Notes: a model not told the origin generated them from the letters alone. Shown: positions 39,285-49,718, counted from the stretch's first letter. The stretch is 64,000 bases of DNA from Burkholderiales bacterium RIFCSPLOWO2_02_FULL_57_36 (GCA_001770855.1 MESE01000104.1:51718-115717), one strand, 5' to 3'. Numbers and translations are program-made.

Positions 39285-39310
39285 ATTATAATGGCAGAAA
39301 CGTCGTATAT

Positions 39311-39658
39311 CTACTGACGCTCACTATCTGGATGCAAGACTACTGTGCATCCAGATTGCAAGCGGACCATGCTGGTTAACGCAGAATACAGCTCCGACCC
39401 ATCCCGTGCGTTGATCCATTGCAGGCCTTCTCGTCGATAGTGGAAACCGCCTGATTTGGCCGCAATCCACACTTCCTGCATTGGCACTTGGCTGTTGATA
39501 ATAATTTTTGAACCATTATCAATGAATTCGATTTCCAGCACATTGCCGCTGCGACTGCATTCAATGTCCAAGTCACTCGCTAGTGCAGCCCGTTCCAATG
39601 AAACCTCAATGTCATCAAGTGTTGCCTCGGCCAAGGCGATGAATTCCGATTCTGTCAT
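39311..39658 (-). CDS. cyaY: CyaY, bacterial frataxin
   Basis: Iron-binding regulator of Fe-S cluster assembly (115 aa from ATG 39658, with GGAGTG before it; the open frame continues upstream without support). Typical features: acidic first helix (MTESEFIALAEATLDDIEVS), the GNVLEIEFIDNGSKIIINSQ beta sheet, and QEVWIAAKSGGFHYR with W and the GGFH motif. Divergent from lptM, whose start is 40 bp away. Confidence 0.95.
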   Translation of the reverse strand: MTESEFIALAEATLDDIEVSLERAALASDLDIECSRSGNVLEIEFIDNGSKIIINSQVPMQEVWIAAKSGGFHYRREGLQWINARDGSELYSALTSMVRLQSGCTVVLHPDSERQ

Positions 39659-39698
39659 GCTACACTCCGAGAAATTTCCATAATCCGTCATTTTAATC

Positions 39699-39887
39699 GT
39701 GAAGCCGCTCCTGAACGTGAAGCAATTTTTTGCCATTTCAATCGCAATTGCATTTGCCGGCCTTTTGGCCGCGTGTGGTCAGACCGGGCCGCTATACCTG
39801 CCGGCCAAGCCCGCACCTGCAAGCGTTCCCGCCAAGACCGTAATGCCATTGCCGCCAACAGGCACTCCGACCCCCGTTTCAAAATAA
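39699..39887 (+). CDS. lptM: LptM, small LptD-maturation lipoprotein
   Basis: Small lipoprotein (62 aa from GTG 39699; 56 aa from GTG 39717). Signal peptide with lipobox LAAC (Cys26) followed at once by GQTGPLYLP, the conserved C-G-x-x-G-P-L-Y-x-P core of LptM (formerly YifL), which helps the LPS translocon LptD fold and form its disulfides. The rest is Pro/Ala/Thr-rich. Sits right before lysA, the usual place for this gene. Neither GTG has a clear ribosome binding site. Confidence 0.88.
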   Translation: MKPLLNVKQFFAISIAIAFAGLLAACGQTGPLYLPAKPAPASVPAKTVMPLPPTGTPTPVSK

Positions 39888-39899
39888 TCCTATCCCGAC

Positions 39900-41171
39900 A
39901 TGTCGTATTTTCCGTATAAAAATGGCGAGCTTTACGCCGAAAACGTTGCGCTAGCCGATATTGCCAAAAAATTTGGTACGCCGACCTATGTATATTCCAA
40001 AGCAGCACTTTTGGAAAATTTTTTCGCCTATGCTGACATATGCAAGGGACGTGATGCGCTGATTTGCTATGCGATGAAAGCCAACTCCAATCTTGCGGTT
40101 CTGAACCTTCTGGCAAGACACGGCGCCGGTTTTGATTTGGTATCGGGTGGAGAATTGCTGCGGGTACTTGCTGCAGGCGGCGATCCGGCAAAATGCATTT
40201 TTTCCGGCGTGGGGAAATCGCGCGATGAGATCAGGCTGGCACTGTCGCACGACATACTGTGCTTCAATGTTGAATCAGTCGCCGAACTGCATCGCCTAAA
40301 CGAAGTTGCAGGCGAGATGGGCAAAGTTGCGCCTGTGAGTTTGCGTGTCAATCCAAACGTCGATGCGAAAACCCATCCTTACATTGCCACCGGGTTGAAA
40401 GCCAATAAATTCGGTGTGGACTTTGAAGATGCACTGGAGACCTTCCGTACAGGCAGCAAGCTGCCGCACCTTGACGTTATCGGAATAGATTGCCATATCG
40501 GATCACAACTGCTGGATGATGCACCGCTACTGGAAGCGCTCGATAAACTCATCGAACTGATCGATACCTTGGCAACAGAAGATATCCCATTGCATCACAT
40601 CGATCTTGGTGGTGGACTTGGTATTACTTATGCGGACGAAAAACCGGTTGCGGTGCAGGATTATGTAAGCCGGGTTTTTGCACGAATCGCGCAATGGCGT
40701 GATACCAATCACCACGGCAAGCCGATCAAGGTGATTTTTGAGCCCGGCCGTTCAATCGTCGGCAATGCGGGAATACTATTGACGACAATTGAGTACGTTA
40801 AGCCAGGGACCGAGAAAAATTTTTGCATTGTCGACGCAGCGATGAACGACTTGATGCGTCCCGCGATGTACCAGGCCTGGATGGGTGTACAAGAAGTCAC
40901 CCGGCGCGAAAAACCTCCTGCCACCTATGATGTGGTTGGACCGGTGTGCGAATCGGGCGATTGGTTGGCGCGCTCACGCTCGTTGGCAATTGAGCCGGGG
41001 GATTTGCTGGCGATCCTGTCGGCAGGAGCATACGGCATGACCATGGCATCCAATTACAATACCCGCGGTCGCGCGGCAGAGGTTATGGTTGACGGCGATC
41101 GCGTCCATTTGATTCGCAGACGCGAGGAGCAAAGTGAGTTATTTGCACTGGAATCAATAATTCTGGATTGA
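39900..41171 (+). CDS. lysA: Diaminopimelate decarboxylase
   Basis: PLP enzyme (423 aa) making L-lysine from meso-diaminopimelate. The PLP lysine is in ICYAMKANSNLAVL, the H and G motifs are GIDCHIGSQL and HIDLGGGLGI, FEPGRSIVGNAG contacts phosphate, and VVGPVCESGDWLARSR holds the catalytic Cys of the partner subunit; GAYGMTMASNYN closes it. ATG 39900 is 12 bp after the lptM stop. A strong terminator follows. Confidence 0.97.
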   Translation: MSYFPYKNGELYAENVALADIAKKFGTPTYVYSKAALLENFFAYADICKGRDALICYAMKANSNLAVLNLLARHGAGFDLVSGGELLRVLAAGGDPAKCIFSGVGKSRDEIRLALSHDILCFNVESVAELHRLNEVAGEMGKVAPVSLRVNPNVDAKTHPYIATGLKANKFGVDFEDALETFRTGSKLPHLDVIGIDCHIGSQLLDDAPLLEALDKLIELIDTLATEDIPLHHIDLGGGLGITYADEKPVAVQDYVSRVFARIAQWRDTNHHGKPIKVIFEPGRSIVGNAGILLTTIEYVKPGTEKNFCIVDAAMNDLMRPAMYQAWMGVQEVTRREKPPATYDVVGPVCESGDWLARSRSLAIEPGDLLAILSAGAYGMTMASNYNTRGRAAEVMVDGDRVHLIRRREEQSELFALESIILD

Positions 41172-41246
41172 GCAATTTGAATATTTGCGAATTGTCTTCC
41201 AAATTCCTTCATCGAAGTATATTTCGGCGACGAATCCGTTTCGCGC

Positions 41247-41284
41247 AGCAAAAGGGGCGGCCTTAGCCGCCCCTTTTGCTATTT
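41247..41284. terminator. Bidirectional terminator between lysA and cytochrome c4
   Basis: Perfect 14-bp stem AGCAAAAGGGGCGG/CCGCCCCTTTTGCT (41247-41260 with 41267-41280) with 6-nt loop CCTTAG. T-rich sequence follows on the plus strand and A/T sequence flanks it on the other side, so it can serve both convergent genes. Confidence 0.9.
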
Positions 41285-41297
41285 TATTTATTTTTTA

Positions 41298-41957
41298 CTA
41301 TCTCAGACCGGCAATATAATCCGATACTGCTTTTATCTCATCGTCGGACATGCGGCTGGCGATTGCCGCCATTTGCGTACTATTCTTGCGCACGCCGGAA
41401 CGGAAGTTGGTCAACTGGGCCGCTGTATATTCCGAATGCTGTCCCGCCAAGCGAGCAAACTGTGCCGGAATTCCGGCGCCGGTCGGGCTGTGGCATCCAG
41501 CACAGGCCGGAACATTTATGCCGGCGATACCGGCACGGTAAATTTGCTTTCCTGCCTCAACCGTATCCTTGTTCTTCGCAGCACCCGGTTTTGCTGCTTG
41601 CTCATTGAGATAGGCCGCAATATTCTTCATTTCTTCACTTGCGAGACCTTTCACGATAGGCGTCATGATCGGATTGTTGCGTTCCGGTGATTTAAAATCG
41701 GCAAGTTGCTTGTAAATATAAGTTTCGTGTTGTGCGGCCAGTTTCGGATTCTGCACAATAGTGGAATTGCCGGCCGCACCATGACAGGCTACGCAAGCCA
41801 CAATATTACGCGCGGCATCGCCCTTGTTATAAAAGGCCTCGCCTTTGGCAAGATCAGCTTTAACGGTTTTTTTCTCTTCCGCTGCAAAAGCGATGGAAGA
41901 AACAGCCAACATTGCGACAAACAAGGATTTCGCAAACGGTAAAAACGTTCGATTCAT
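41298..41957 (-). CDS. Di-haem cytochrome c4
   Basis: Periplasmic electron carrier (219 aa) to terminal oxidases. Signal peptide cleaved after SSIAFA. Two similar cytochrome domains, each with a CxxCH haem site: [11 protein letters not shown] near residue 55 and [11 protein letters not shown] near 155, each followed by a Met ligand region ([23 protein letters not shown]). The internal duplication ([18 protein letters not shown] and [18 protein letters not shown]) is the c4 hallmark. Divergent from engB. Confidence 0.93.
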   Translation of the reverse strand: MNRTFLPFAKSLFVAMLAVSSIAFAAEEKKTVKADLAKGEAFYNKGDAARNIVACVACHGAAGNSTIVQNPKLAAQHETYIYKQLADFKSPERNNPIMTPIVKGLASEEMKNIAAYLNEQAAKPGAAKNKDTVEAGKQIYRAGIAGINVPACAGCHSPTGAGIPAQFARLAGQHSEYTAAQLTNFRSGVRKNSTQMAAIASRMSDDEIKAVSDYIAGLR

Positions 41958-42113
41958 TCAAACACCCTGAGACTTGATTTTAAAATTCTGCCGTGCTGGC
42001 GATGGTCATTTCATTTTTCTGCGCGCATGTATGCGGCGTCACAGCACGCAACCCCTTATTGTACAATAGCTTTCCGGCATTTTCGCCCCTTCGCTACATT
42101 TTCTGGTCAAGCT

Positions 42114-42827
42114 ATGTCCCTACTTTGGCAAGCGCGTTTTTTTACTACGGCAAACCATCTCCGTGATTTACCAAATACGCAAGTGCCTGAAATTGCTTTC
42201 GCCGGCCGCTCGAACGCTGGCAAATCGACTGCAATCAACGTGCTTTGCAATCAGAAAAAACTTGCATTCGCGTCTAAAACACCTGGTCGCACGCAGCATA
42301 TCAATTATTTTTCGCTCGGCGGGGCTCACGTCGGGCAACATCGCAAGGACGAAGCCAAGGTTGATGAAATCCGCGCGCTATTGGTTGACTTGCCGGGCTA
42401 CGGTTATGCGGAAGTATCCGGTTCGGCAAAACAGCATTGGCAGGAACTGTTAGGCGATTATGTGCAAAAGCGCGAGCAGCTTGCCGCGTTGGTACTGATC
42501 ATCGATTCGCGCAGGCCGTTTACCGCGCTTGATATCCAGATGCTCGAATGGTTCGCGCCAACCGGCAAGCCGATTCACTGTATTTTGACCAAGGCTGACA
42601 AATTAAATCGCAACGACGCCGCCAATGCATTGCGGCTTGCGCGTTCCATTTTGAGCAGCTATGTTGATGAAGAAGGAAAACCTTTCCCCTTTACAGCGCA
42701 ACTGTTTTCCGCGTTGAAGCGGACCGGACTGGAAGAAGCAAATGATCGAATCATCGAATTGCTCGGCCTTTCAGAGCTGCAGGATGCAGGCGCTCAAGAT
42801 CATTCTGATGAAAAGAGCGAAAAATAA
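42114..42827 (+). CDS. engB: Ribosome biogenesis GTPase EngB (YihA/YsxC)
   Basis: Essential GTPase (237 aa) for 50S assembly. G1 [11 protein letters not shown]2 region [13 protein letters not shown]3 [10 protein letters not shown]4 LTKADK and G5 FSALKRTGL are all present. ATG 42114 ([16 protein letters not shown]) fits the family start; a longer open frame upstream to 42027 is rejected because it crosses the likely promoter (TACAAT at 42062-42067). A lineage-specific insertion ([14 protein letters not shown]) lies between G2 and G3. Confidence 0.96.
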   Translation: MSLLWQARFFTTANHLRDLPNTQVPEIAFAGRSNAGKSTAINVLCNQKKLAFASKTPGRTQHINYFSLGGAHVGQHRKDEAKVDEIRALLVDLPGYGYAEVSGSAKQHWQELLGDYVQKREQLAALVLIIDSRRPFTALDIQMLEWFAPTGKPIHCILTKADKLNRNDAANALRLARSILSSYVDEEGKPFPFTAQLFSALKRTGLEEANDRIIELLGLSELQDAGAQDHSDEKSEK

Positions 42828-42844
42828 TGATGCATGCAAAGCAT

Positions 42845-42881
42845 AAAAAAAGCCCCGGAGAAAGGGGAGTATCTCCAGGGC
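42845..42881 (-). terminator. Terminator of the candidate small RNA
   Basis: Minus strand stem GCCCTGGAGA/TCTCCGGGGC with one G-U pair (42852-42861 with 42872-42881), 10-nt loop, then seven T (42845-42851). In plus orientation the same stem has an A-C mismatch and no T run, so it acts on the minus strand, not on engB. Confidence 0.85.
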
Positions 42882-42962
42882 AGTAACGCCTTATCGTCAA
42901 TACGATTCGGCCCCGCTCAGGGAGGAGAAGCGGGAGGCGAATAGATCGCCTGTGAATAAGAG
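42845..42962 (-). ncRNA. Candidate small regulatory RNA with CU-rich loops
   Basis: Read on the minus strand this 198-bp gap holds four consecutive hairpins. They are AGGCGA/TCGCCT (42935-42951); CCCGCT/AGCGGG (42912-42934) with loop TCTCCTCCCTG; ATCGT/ACGAT (42893-42906); and a terminator stem (42852-42881) with loop TACTCCCCTT and a T7 run. The unpaired CU-rich loops are complementary to Shine-Dalgarno sequences, the usual targeting device of Hfq-type small RNAs. The 5' end is uncertain; I see only weak -10 candidates near 42968-42973 and 42989-42994. No minus-strand gene lies upstream that the terminator could serve, which argues for a stand-alone RNA. Confidence 0.65.
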
Positions 42963-43019
42963 ATCGTTTTATGGGAAAAGTTCACTAATTTATATCTTAT
43001 TTCAAACACCTACCTGTAA

Positions 43020-44042
<1,023 letters not shown>

Positions 44043-44175
44043 CCACGCTGTCTTTTTTGCTGCATGCCAAATCCAGTGAAGGTGATCATTTTTCCGAATG
44101 GTTCATCCGAATCATGTCATACAAAAATACGATTTTCTTGTCGAACTCCGCGATGAAATAATCCGAGAGCACTTC

Positions 44176-46017
44176 TTAAAACTGCGTCACCGATGCCAAG
44201 GATCGCAAGAATTTGTCGGCGTTCTGGTAGCCGATTACCCGGCTGCCTTCGATCTCCTGTCCCTGTCGATCAAAAAATATGATGCCGGGCGGACCAAACA
44301 ATTTGAAACGCTTCAACAGTGCCTTGTCGTCGGCGTCATTCGCGGTTACATCAGCCTGTAATAACACCATGTTGGCGAGTTGTGAGTGCACGCGAGGATC
44401 CGAAAAAGTAAATCGCTCCATTTCAATACAAGAGACACACCAGTCCGCATAAAAATCGAGCATGACGGTTTTACCCTTTGCCTGGGCCAGAATCGTGTCC
44501 AGTTCAGCCGTGGACTTGACACGCAAAAACTCAGTCTTGCTGATAGTTCCGCTACCAAAATGCGCCAGCGGCGCCAGTACGTCGCGCCCGCCTGTCGTAA
44601 CGCCAGCCAACTGCATCAGTCCAAGGATCACAAAGACCAAGCCGGATATTTTTGCGAACCAACCCCACTTGGTCGCCCATAGTAGATAAACACCATATCC
44701 AATGCCCAATGCCGCCCAACCGGTCATCTGCACTGCCGTCGGAATGACAGGGGAAATCATCCACAATGCCAGCCCCAAGAGCAACACACCAAAAAACCGA
44801 TTGATCGCCACCATCCACGCGCCGGCGCGTGGCAACAAGGCTCCCGCCGACACACCGACCAATAACAGCGGTACGCTCATGCCGACCGCCATTGCAAACA
44901 ATGCGTTGCCGCCAATTACGACATCGCGCGTCTGACTGATATAGATCAGTGCACCGGCCAACGGTGCGGCCACACATGGTCCGACGATCAATGCCGAAAG
45001 CGCCCCCATGACAAACACGCCGAGCATTTTTCCAGATGTCTGCTTTTCTGAAACATGCATCAACCTTGTTTGAATAAACGCAGGCATTTGCAATTGGTAT
45101 ACACCGAACATCGACAAGGAGAGCGCAACCATCAGCAAGGCGAACGCCGTCAATATCCACGGATTCTGCAGCGTTGCCGATAATCCCTCTCCAATCAAGC
45201 CGGCAGCGATACCTAGCGACGTATAAACGACTGCCATGCCAAGTGAGTATGCCGCCGCCAACGCAAAACCATGGCTACGGCTTGCTCGCACGCCTTCGCC
45301 AACGATAATCGACGAGAGAATTGGCACCATCGGCAATACACACGGCGTAAACGACAGACCGAGGCCGAGCAAGAAAAATAACGGCAAAATAGCAAGCAAT
45401 TTACCGCTCTTTAGCGATGCCTCTATCATGCCCATTTCAGAATCCGGGCTCGCAATCGAAGAACTGCCACGCCGAATGGATGACGCACTTGATTGGGCCG
45501 TGGGCGGATCTATCGAAGTACCGGTATTTAATGCGCCTTGTATCGTGGTAAGCATTCCGCTCCCAGTTGACGATAACTTCGCCTGTGACTCCATCGGCGC
45601 ATAGCACAATCCCTTGTCGGCGCAGCCTTGGCTGATTGCCGTAAGGGTAAAAGGACCGTCCGTTTTCACGGGCAGCTTGATTGTGATGCTCTTGCGATAG
45701 GTCTCCACGTCTTTCTGAAAGGTATCGTCGAACTTGATCTTGCCGGGAGGGATATCCGGCATGCCCAGTTGTGCATCCACCGTCTTGAAATCGAAGCGTT
45801 CCCTGTACATGTAGTAACCATCGGCGATCGTGTACCTGACCTCAATGGTTTCGGCATCCGCCATCCTGGCGGAAAATTTGAAGGCCACTTCCGGTTCCAG
45901 ATAGTCATCCGCAGCATGTGCTGCCGTATTGGCTAACAGCGCAATTAGCACAATTAAAAACACGGCGGCTGCGGTCCCTATCGAGATGACGGAGATCCTG
46001 TTTAACTTGTTAAACAT
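44176..46017 (-). CDS. dsbD: Thiol:disulfide interchange protein DsbD
   Basis: Moves electrons from cytoplasmic thioredoxin across the inner membrane to periplasmic DsbC, DsbG and the cytochrome c maturation pathway (613 aa). Signal sequence to about residue 35. Periplasmic alpha domain with the redox pair in QGCADKGLCYAPM. Eight-helix beta domain from about 205 to 470, with the first redox Cys in LSFTPCVLPMVPIL and the second in ALIVGPCVAAPL. C-terminal thioredoxin-like gamma domain with DWCVSCIEMER. Its ATG lies 8 bp inside the end of cutA. Confidence 0.96.
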   Translation of the reverse strand: MFNKLNRISVISIGTAAAVFLIVLIALLANTAAHAADDYLEPEVAFKFSARMADAETIEVRYTIADGYYMYRERFDFKTVDAQLGMPDIPPGKIKFDDTFQKDVETYRKSITIKLPVKTDGPFTLTAISQGCADKGLCYAPMESQAKLSSTGSGMLTTIQGALNTGTSIDPPTAQSSASSIRRGSSSIASPDSEMGMIEASLKSGKLLAILPLFFLLGLGLSFTPCVLPMVPILSSIIVGEGVRASRSHGFALAAAYSLGMAVVYTSLGIAAGLIGEGLSATLQNPWILTAFALLMVALSLSMFGVYQLQMPAFIQTRLMHVSEKQTSGKMLGVFVMGALSALIVGPCVAAPLAGALIYISQTRDVVIGGNALFAMAVGMSVPLLLVGVSAGALLPRAGAWMVAINRFFGVLLLGLALWMISPVIPTAVQMTGWAALGIGYGVYLLWATKWGWFAKISGLVFVILGLMQLAGVTTGGRDVLAPLAHFGSGTISKTEFLRVKSTAELDTILAQAKGKTVMLDFYADWCVSCIEMERFTFSDPRVHSQLANMVLLQADVTANDADDKALLKRFKLFGPPGIIFFDRQGQEIEGSRVIGYQNADKFLRSLASVTQF

Positions 46018-46342
46018 CTAGATCCTTTTTCGTTTCTTGCGCGATCCAGTCAAGATACGACTTTGATCCGCCGACGATCGGCAGTACGATGATTTCGGGC
46101 ACTTGATATGGATGCAGCAGCTTGATTGCCGCCTCCAGTTCCACATAACGCGTCTGCGTGGTCTTGATCAGCAAAGTTACTTCATCCGCTTCTTCAATTG
46201 CACCTTGCCAGCGATAGATCGACCGCACACCATGTAATTGATTGACACAGGCAGCCAGCTTTTTCTCCACCAACTGGCGTCCCAAATCACATGCAACGGA
46301 TGCGTCGGGCAGGTTGGTTATAACCAGTATAAATTGCTCCAT
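46010..46342 (-). CDS. cutA: Divalent cation tolerance protein CutA
   Basis: Small trimeric protein (110 aa) linked to copper tolerance and, in gammaproteobacteria, to DsbD by gene neighbourhood. Family pattern: ITNLPDASVACDLGRQLVEK, LAACVNQLHGVRSIYRWQGA, EVTLLIKTTQTRYVELEAAI, LHPYQVPEIIVLPI and the closing YLDWIAQET. Overlaps dsbD by 8 bp, so the two are expressed together. Confidence 0.95.
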   Translation of the reverse strand: MEQFILVITNLPDASVACDLGRQLVEKKLAACVNQLHGVRSIYRWQGAIEEADEVTLLIKTTQTRYVELEAAIKLLHPYQVPEIIVLPIVGGSKSYLDWIAQETKKDLDV

Positions 46343-46370
46343 GGCAGCAGCCTATTATAGAACCAAGCAC

Positions 46371-47159
46371 TTACTTTAAAAGTCGGCGGCGCGTCAGTAT
46401 CGTTGCCCCATAAAACCCAAGCGCACAATATGCAGACAAAATCGCAATATCAAGCAACGGCGTCGCCGGCCACCCGCCCAGAATCAACGGTCGCACCAAG
46501 CTGACTGCCGCGCTTAACGGCAGCAAACTCGAAATCGCCTGCAACCATCCCGGAAGCTGCGCGATCGGATAATAGACGCCGGAAAGGAAGACCATGGGCG
46601 TCAACACCAAGGTGAAATAATAAGTGAAAAAGTCATATCCTCGCGCGACGGCATTGACCACCAAACCCAGGGATGCGAATGTCATCCCGATCAGGAATAA
46701 GAGCGGTACCACCAGCATGGTATGTGGATGCAGTCCGATACCCAGCATGAACATCACGCCTAGAATCGCGACTCCTGAAAACAATGCCTTGGTGGCTGCC
46801 CACAGCATCTCCGCCAGCACCACATCGTCCAGCGCCAATGGCGCATTCAGCAGAGCGTCCCAGGTTTTTTGCACATGCATCCGTGAAAACGCCGAGTACA
46901 AGGATTCGAATGAAGATGCCATCATGATCGACATACAGATCGAACCGGACGCCAAAAAATGGATATATGGAATTCCATCCACATTATGAAGCAAGCTGCC
47001 GAGTCCGTATCCGAACGCAATCAACGTGATCAGAGGATCGGCGATATTTCCCAGAACGCTGGCAACTGCGAGTTTTTTCCAAACAAGGTAATTGCGCCTC
47101 CAGATCGGTAAAAACCGCCTTGAAAATCCCGGCAATGCGTAATTCGTTGCTGTTGTCAT
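46371..47159 (-). CDS. ABC-2 exporter permease, NodJ-like
   Basis: Inner-membrane permease (262 aa) with six helices. The N-terminus FSRRFLPIWRRNYLVWKKLA and the segment ASSFESLYSAFSRMHVQKTWDALLNAPL belong to the NodJ subgroup of ABC-2 permeases. It starts 1 bp after the ATPase gene. NodIJ in rhizobia export lipo-oligosaccharides; outside nodulating bacteria the substrate of these homologues is unknown, so no nodulation role is implied. Confidence 0.9.
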   Translation of the reverse strand: MTTATNYALPGFSRRFLPIWRRNYLVWKKLAVASVLGNIADPLITLIAFGYGLGSLLHNVDGIPYIHFLASGSICMSIMMASSFESLYSAFSRMHVQKTWDALLNAPLALDDVVLAEMLWAATKALFSGVAILGVMFMLGIGLHPHTMLVVPLLFLIGMTFASLGLVVNAVARGYDFFTYYFTLVLTPMVFLSGVYYPIAQLPGWLQAISSLLPLSAAVSLVRPLILGGWPATPLLDIAILSAYCALGFYGATILTRRRLLK

Positions 47160-47160
47160 T

Positions 47161-48093
47161 TCAATCCCGCATTTCTCTTCCTGTCAGCTTCAGAAACAAG
47201 TCCTCCAGATTCGCCGGTCGATGAATATAGCGTAAGCCGTCGACCAGTTGCAAACTATCCAGCAAGGGCTGTGCATCGTTGGTATAACAAAAAATGGTTT
47301 CGCCGCTGATCTCGATGCGAGCGGATTTCCTGCGCCCTTCCACGTCATTCCATTTCTTCGCGTTTTCTCCATAGACTTCGACCACTTGCGTTTCGATATG
47401 TTGCTTGATCAAATCGCGCGGCGATCCTTCTGCGATCATTCGACCGTGATCGATCACTGCGAGCCGATCGCACAATCGTTCGGCTTCATCCATAAAGTGG
47501 GTGGTCAAAAATATGGTCTTGCCGTCAGCTAGCAGGCGTTTTAATCGCTCCCAAATCATATGCCGCGCTTGAGGATCGAGGCCTGTGGTCGGTTCATCCA
47601 TGAAGATCAGGTCAGGATCGTTGACCAGCGCGCGAGCCAGGGTCAACCGCCGTTTCATGCCGCCGGACAGTTCGTCGATTCGTGCGTTTCTTTTGGAGGT
47701 CAGGCTTGAGAACTCAAGCAGCTTTGGAATACGGTTGGCAATTTCAGCATCGGGAATTCCGAAATAGCGCCCGAACACCATTAGATTTTCCGCAACTGTA
47801 AAATCCGGATCCAGATTGTCGCTTTGCGGCACAACACCAACTCGCAAGCGAGCCGGTCGCGCATCAGCGGGGATCGACTTGCCGATCAGCGTAATCCGGC
47901 CGCTGTCTGGCGCGGTAAGCCCCAAGCACAAACGCAGCGTTGTGGTTTTGCCGGCGCCGTTCGGGCCAAGCAACCCGTAGCATTCGCCGCGCCGCAATGC
48001 GAAAGACAAGCCGTCGATAACAACCGCTTTGGCTTCGCCCCGGCCATAAGACTTGTACACATCGTGGACCGACAGGATGAATGGCTGCGTCAT
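47161..48093 (-). CDS. ABC exporter ATPase, NodI-like
   Basis: Cytoplasmic ATPase (310 aa). Walker [12 protein letters not shown]-loop [18 protein letters not shown], signature [17 protein letters not shown], Walker [18 protein letters not shown] and H-loop [14 protein letters not shown]. Residues 230-310 are the regulatory tail seen in NodI-type proteins ([16 protein letters not shown] at the end). Forms an exporter with the downstream permease. Distinct from the YadGH-like pair at the left edge. Confidence 0.92.
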   Translation of the reverse strand: MTQPFILSVHDVYKSYGRGEAKAVVIDGLSFALRRGECYGLLGPNGAGKTTTLRLCLGLTAPDSGRITLIGKSIPADARPARLRVGVVPQSDNLDPDFTVAENLMVFGRYFGIPDAEIANRIPKLLEFSSLTSKRNARIDELSGGMKRRLTLARALVNDPDLIFMDEPTTGLDPQARHMIWERLKRLLADGKTIFLTTHFMDEAERLCDRLAVIDHGRMIAEGSPRDLIKQHIETQVVEVYGENAKKWNDVEGRRKSARIEISGETIFCYTNDAQPLLDSLQLVDGLRYIHRPANLEDLFLKLTGREMRD

Positions 48094-48143
48094 GCAAACA
48101 ATAGTGGCGCGAATTTGGTTAGTTTGCCAAAAACGAATGAAAG

Positions 48144-48174
48144 TTTAAAAACAAAAGCCAGGCATCGCCTGGCT
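48144..48174 (-). terminator. Terminator after rplQ
   Basis: Perfect 8-bp stem AGCCAGGC/GCCTGGCT (48156-48163 with 48167-48174), 3-nt loop, then on the minus strand TTTGTTTTTAAA. It is 35 bp after the rplQ stop and ends the ribosomal protein block. Confidence 0.85.
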
Positions 48175-48208
48175 CTCGGTACAACTATCTTCAGATTACG
48201 AAGCTTGC

Positions 48209-48604
48209 TTAATCAGCGCTCGTATCTTCAACTGCTTCCGTGATCTCCGGGCGGTCGACCAGCTCAATGAATGCCATCGGTGCATTGTCGCCTTGGCGAA
48301 AGCCCATCTTCAAGATGCGCAAATAGCCGCCGTTACGGGCGGCATAGCGTGGGCCGAGTTCGGCAAACAGCTTGACTACCATTTCACGATCGCGCAAACG
48401 GCTGAACGCAAGGCGCTTGTTGGCCAGAGAATCCGTCTTGCCGAGCGTAAGAATTGGCTCGACTACACGACGCAATTCTTTTGCTTTCGGCAGCGTGGTT
48501 TTGATGGCTTCGTGACGCAGCAACGAAACTGTCATGTTGCGCAGCATTGCGAGACGATGGGATGAGGTACGATTTAATTTACGAAGACCGTGACGGTGAC
48601 GCAT
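48209..48604 (-). CDS. rplQ: Ribosomal protein bL17
   Basis: 50S protein L17 (131 aa). [20 protein letters not shown] is the invariant start, with [20 protein letters not shown] in the core and [20 protein letters not shown] near the end. The tail is acidic ([11 protein letters not shown]). Last gene of the alpha operon, separated from rpoA by a 136-bp gap with a hairpin. Confidence 0.98.
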   Translation of the reverse strand: MRHRHGLRKLNRTSSHRLAMLRNMTVSLLRHEAIKTTLPKAKELRRVVEPILTLGKTDSLANKRLAFSRLRDREMVVKLFAELGPRYAARNGGYLRILKMGFRQGDNAPMAFIELVDRPEITEAVEDTSAD

Positions 48605-48711
48605 GATATTTCCTTTCTGATTTCAGTTTTAAATCCAGCTCTTCTATCGACAATGCGCACTGCAAAGTCGCGGGCCGGTGAAAATGGTTTGCTGCAATAC
48701 AATCTAAATAA

Positions 48712-48735
48712 TTGGAGGCACACAAATGCCTCCAA
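48712..48735 (-). terminator. Hairpin directly after rpoA, possible partial terminator
   Basis: Perfect 9-bp stem TTGGAGGCA/TGCCTCCAA (48712-48720 with 48727-48735), 6-nt loop, starting 6 bp after the rpoA stop. On the minus strand it is followed by TTATTTA, a weak T tract. It may reduce rplQ expression or act as an RNA-stability element. Confidence 0.5.
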
Positions 48736-48740
48736 CCGAA

Positions 48741-49718
48741 TTACTTCTCCAAGCCGGCAGGAGGCCAATTCTCAAGCTTCATGCCCAGAGTCAATCCACG
48801 GGATGCCAATACTTCCTTGATCTCGTTCAAGGATTTGCGCCCCAGATTCGGTGTCTTGAGCAACTCATTTTCGCTACGCTGGATCAGATCGCCAATGTAG
48901 TAAATGTTTTCCGCTTTCAGGCAATTTGCCGAACGTACTGTCAGTTCCAGATCATCCACTGGGCGCAGCAGGATCGGATCGACCGACGGTGCACGCGATG
49001 GCGCTTCGGCCGCTGCTTCGGTACCTTCCAGCGCTGCAAATACATTCAATTGATCGACCAGCACGCGCGCCGATTGGCGAATCGCTTCTTCCGGTGAAAT
49101 CACGCCGTTGGTTTCGATATTGATGACCAGTTTGTCGAGATCGGTACGCTGTTCAACACGAGCCGATTCCACAGCATAGGATACGCGGCGCACCGGCGAA
49201 AAGGATGCATCGAGAATAATACGCCCGATGGTCTTGTTCGCATCTTCCGACAGGCGACGTACATTGCCCGGTACATAGCCGCGGCCTTTTTCAACCTTGA
49301 TCTGCATATCCAGCTTGCCGCCCGCGGTCAAGTGCGCGATCACATGATCGGGATTCACCAGCTCCACGTCGTGCGGCAGATCGATATCGGATGCAAGAAC
49401 CGAACCCTCGCCTTCCTTTTTCAAGGTCAGCGTAACTTCATCGCGGTTGTGCAGTTTGAACACAACGCCTTTCAGATTCAACAGCATGTCGACGACGTCT
49501 TCCTGCACCCCGTCAAGAGAAGAATATTCATGCACGACGCCTGCGATCGTGACTTCAGTCGGCGCATAGCCGACCATGGAAGAAAGCAGTACGCGGCGCA
49601 ATGCGTTACCGAGAGTGTGGCCGTAGCCGCGCTCGAACGGTTCCATCACGACTTTCGCATGGCCGGCGCCAAGTGCTTCGACTTCGATAATACGGGGTTT
49701 CAACAAGCTGTTTTGCAT
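48741..49718 (-). CDS. rpoA: RNA polymerase alpha subunit
   Basis: Alpha subunit (325 aa) that nucleates RNA polymerase assembly and contacts activators. N-terminal dimerisation domain ([38 protein letters not shown]), a linker rich in Ala/Glu near 235-248, and the alpha-CTD ([40 protein letters not shown]). Third gene after rpsK and rpsD in the alpha operon. Confidence 0.98.
   Translation of the reverse strand: MQNSLLKPRIIEVEALGAGHAKVVMEPFERGYGHTLGNALRRVLLSSMVGYAPTEVTIAGVVHEYSSLDGVQEDVVDMLLNLKGVVFKLHNRDEVTLTLKKEGEGSVLASDIDLPHDVELVNPDHVIAHLTAGGKLDMQIKVEKGRGYVPGNVRRLSEDANKTIGRIILDASFSPVRRVSYAVESARVEQRTDLDKLVINIETNGVISPEEAIRQSARVLVDQLNVFAALEGTEAAAEAPSRAPSVDPILLRPVDDLELTVRSANCLKAENIYYIGDLIQRSENELLKTPNLGRKSLNEIKEVLASRGLTLGMKLENWPPAGLEK

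Noticed and set aside
44098..44361. 87-codon plus-strand frame between hemB and the end of dsbD
   Set aside because: Most of it is antisense to the thioredoxin-like domain of dsbD; no independent support.
46371..48093. Nodulation (nodIJ) genes
   Set aside because: No other nod gene is near, and NodIJ-like exporters are widespread in non-nodulating betaproteobacteria.
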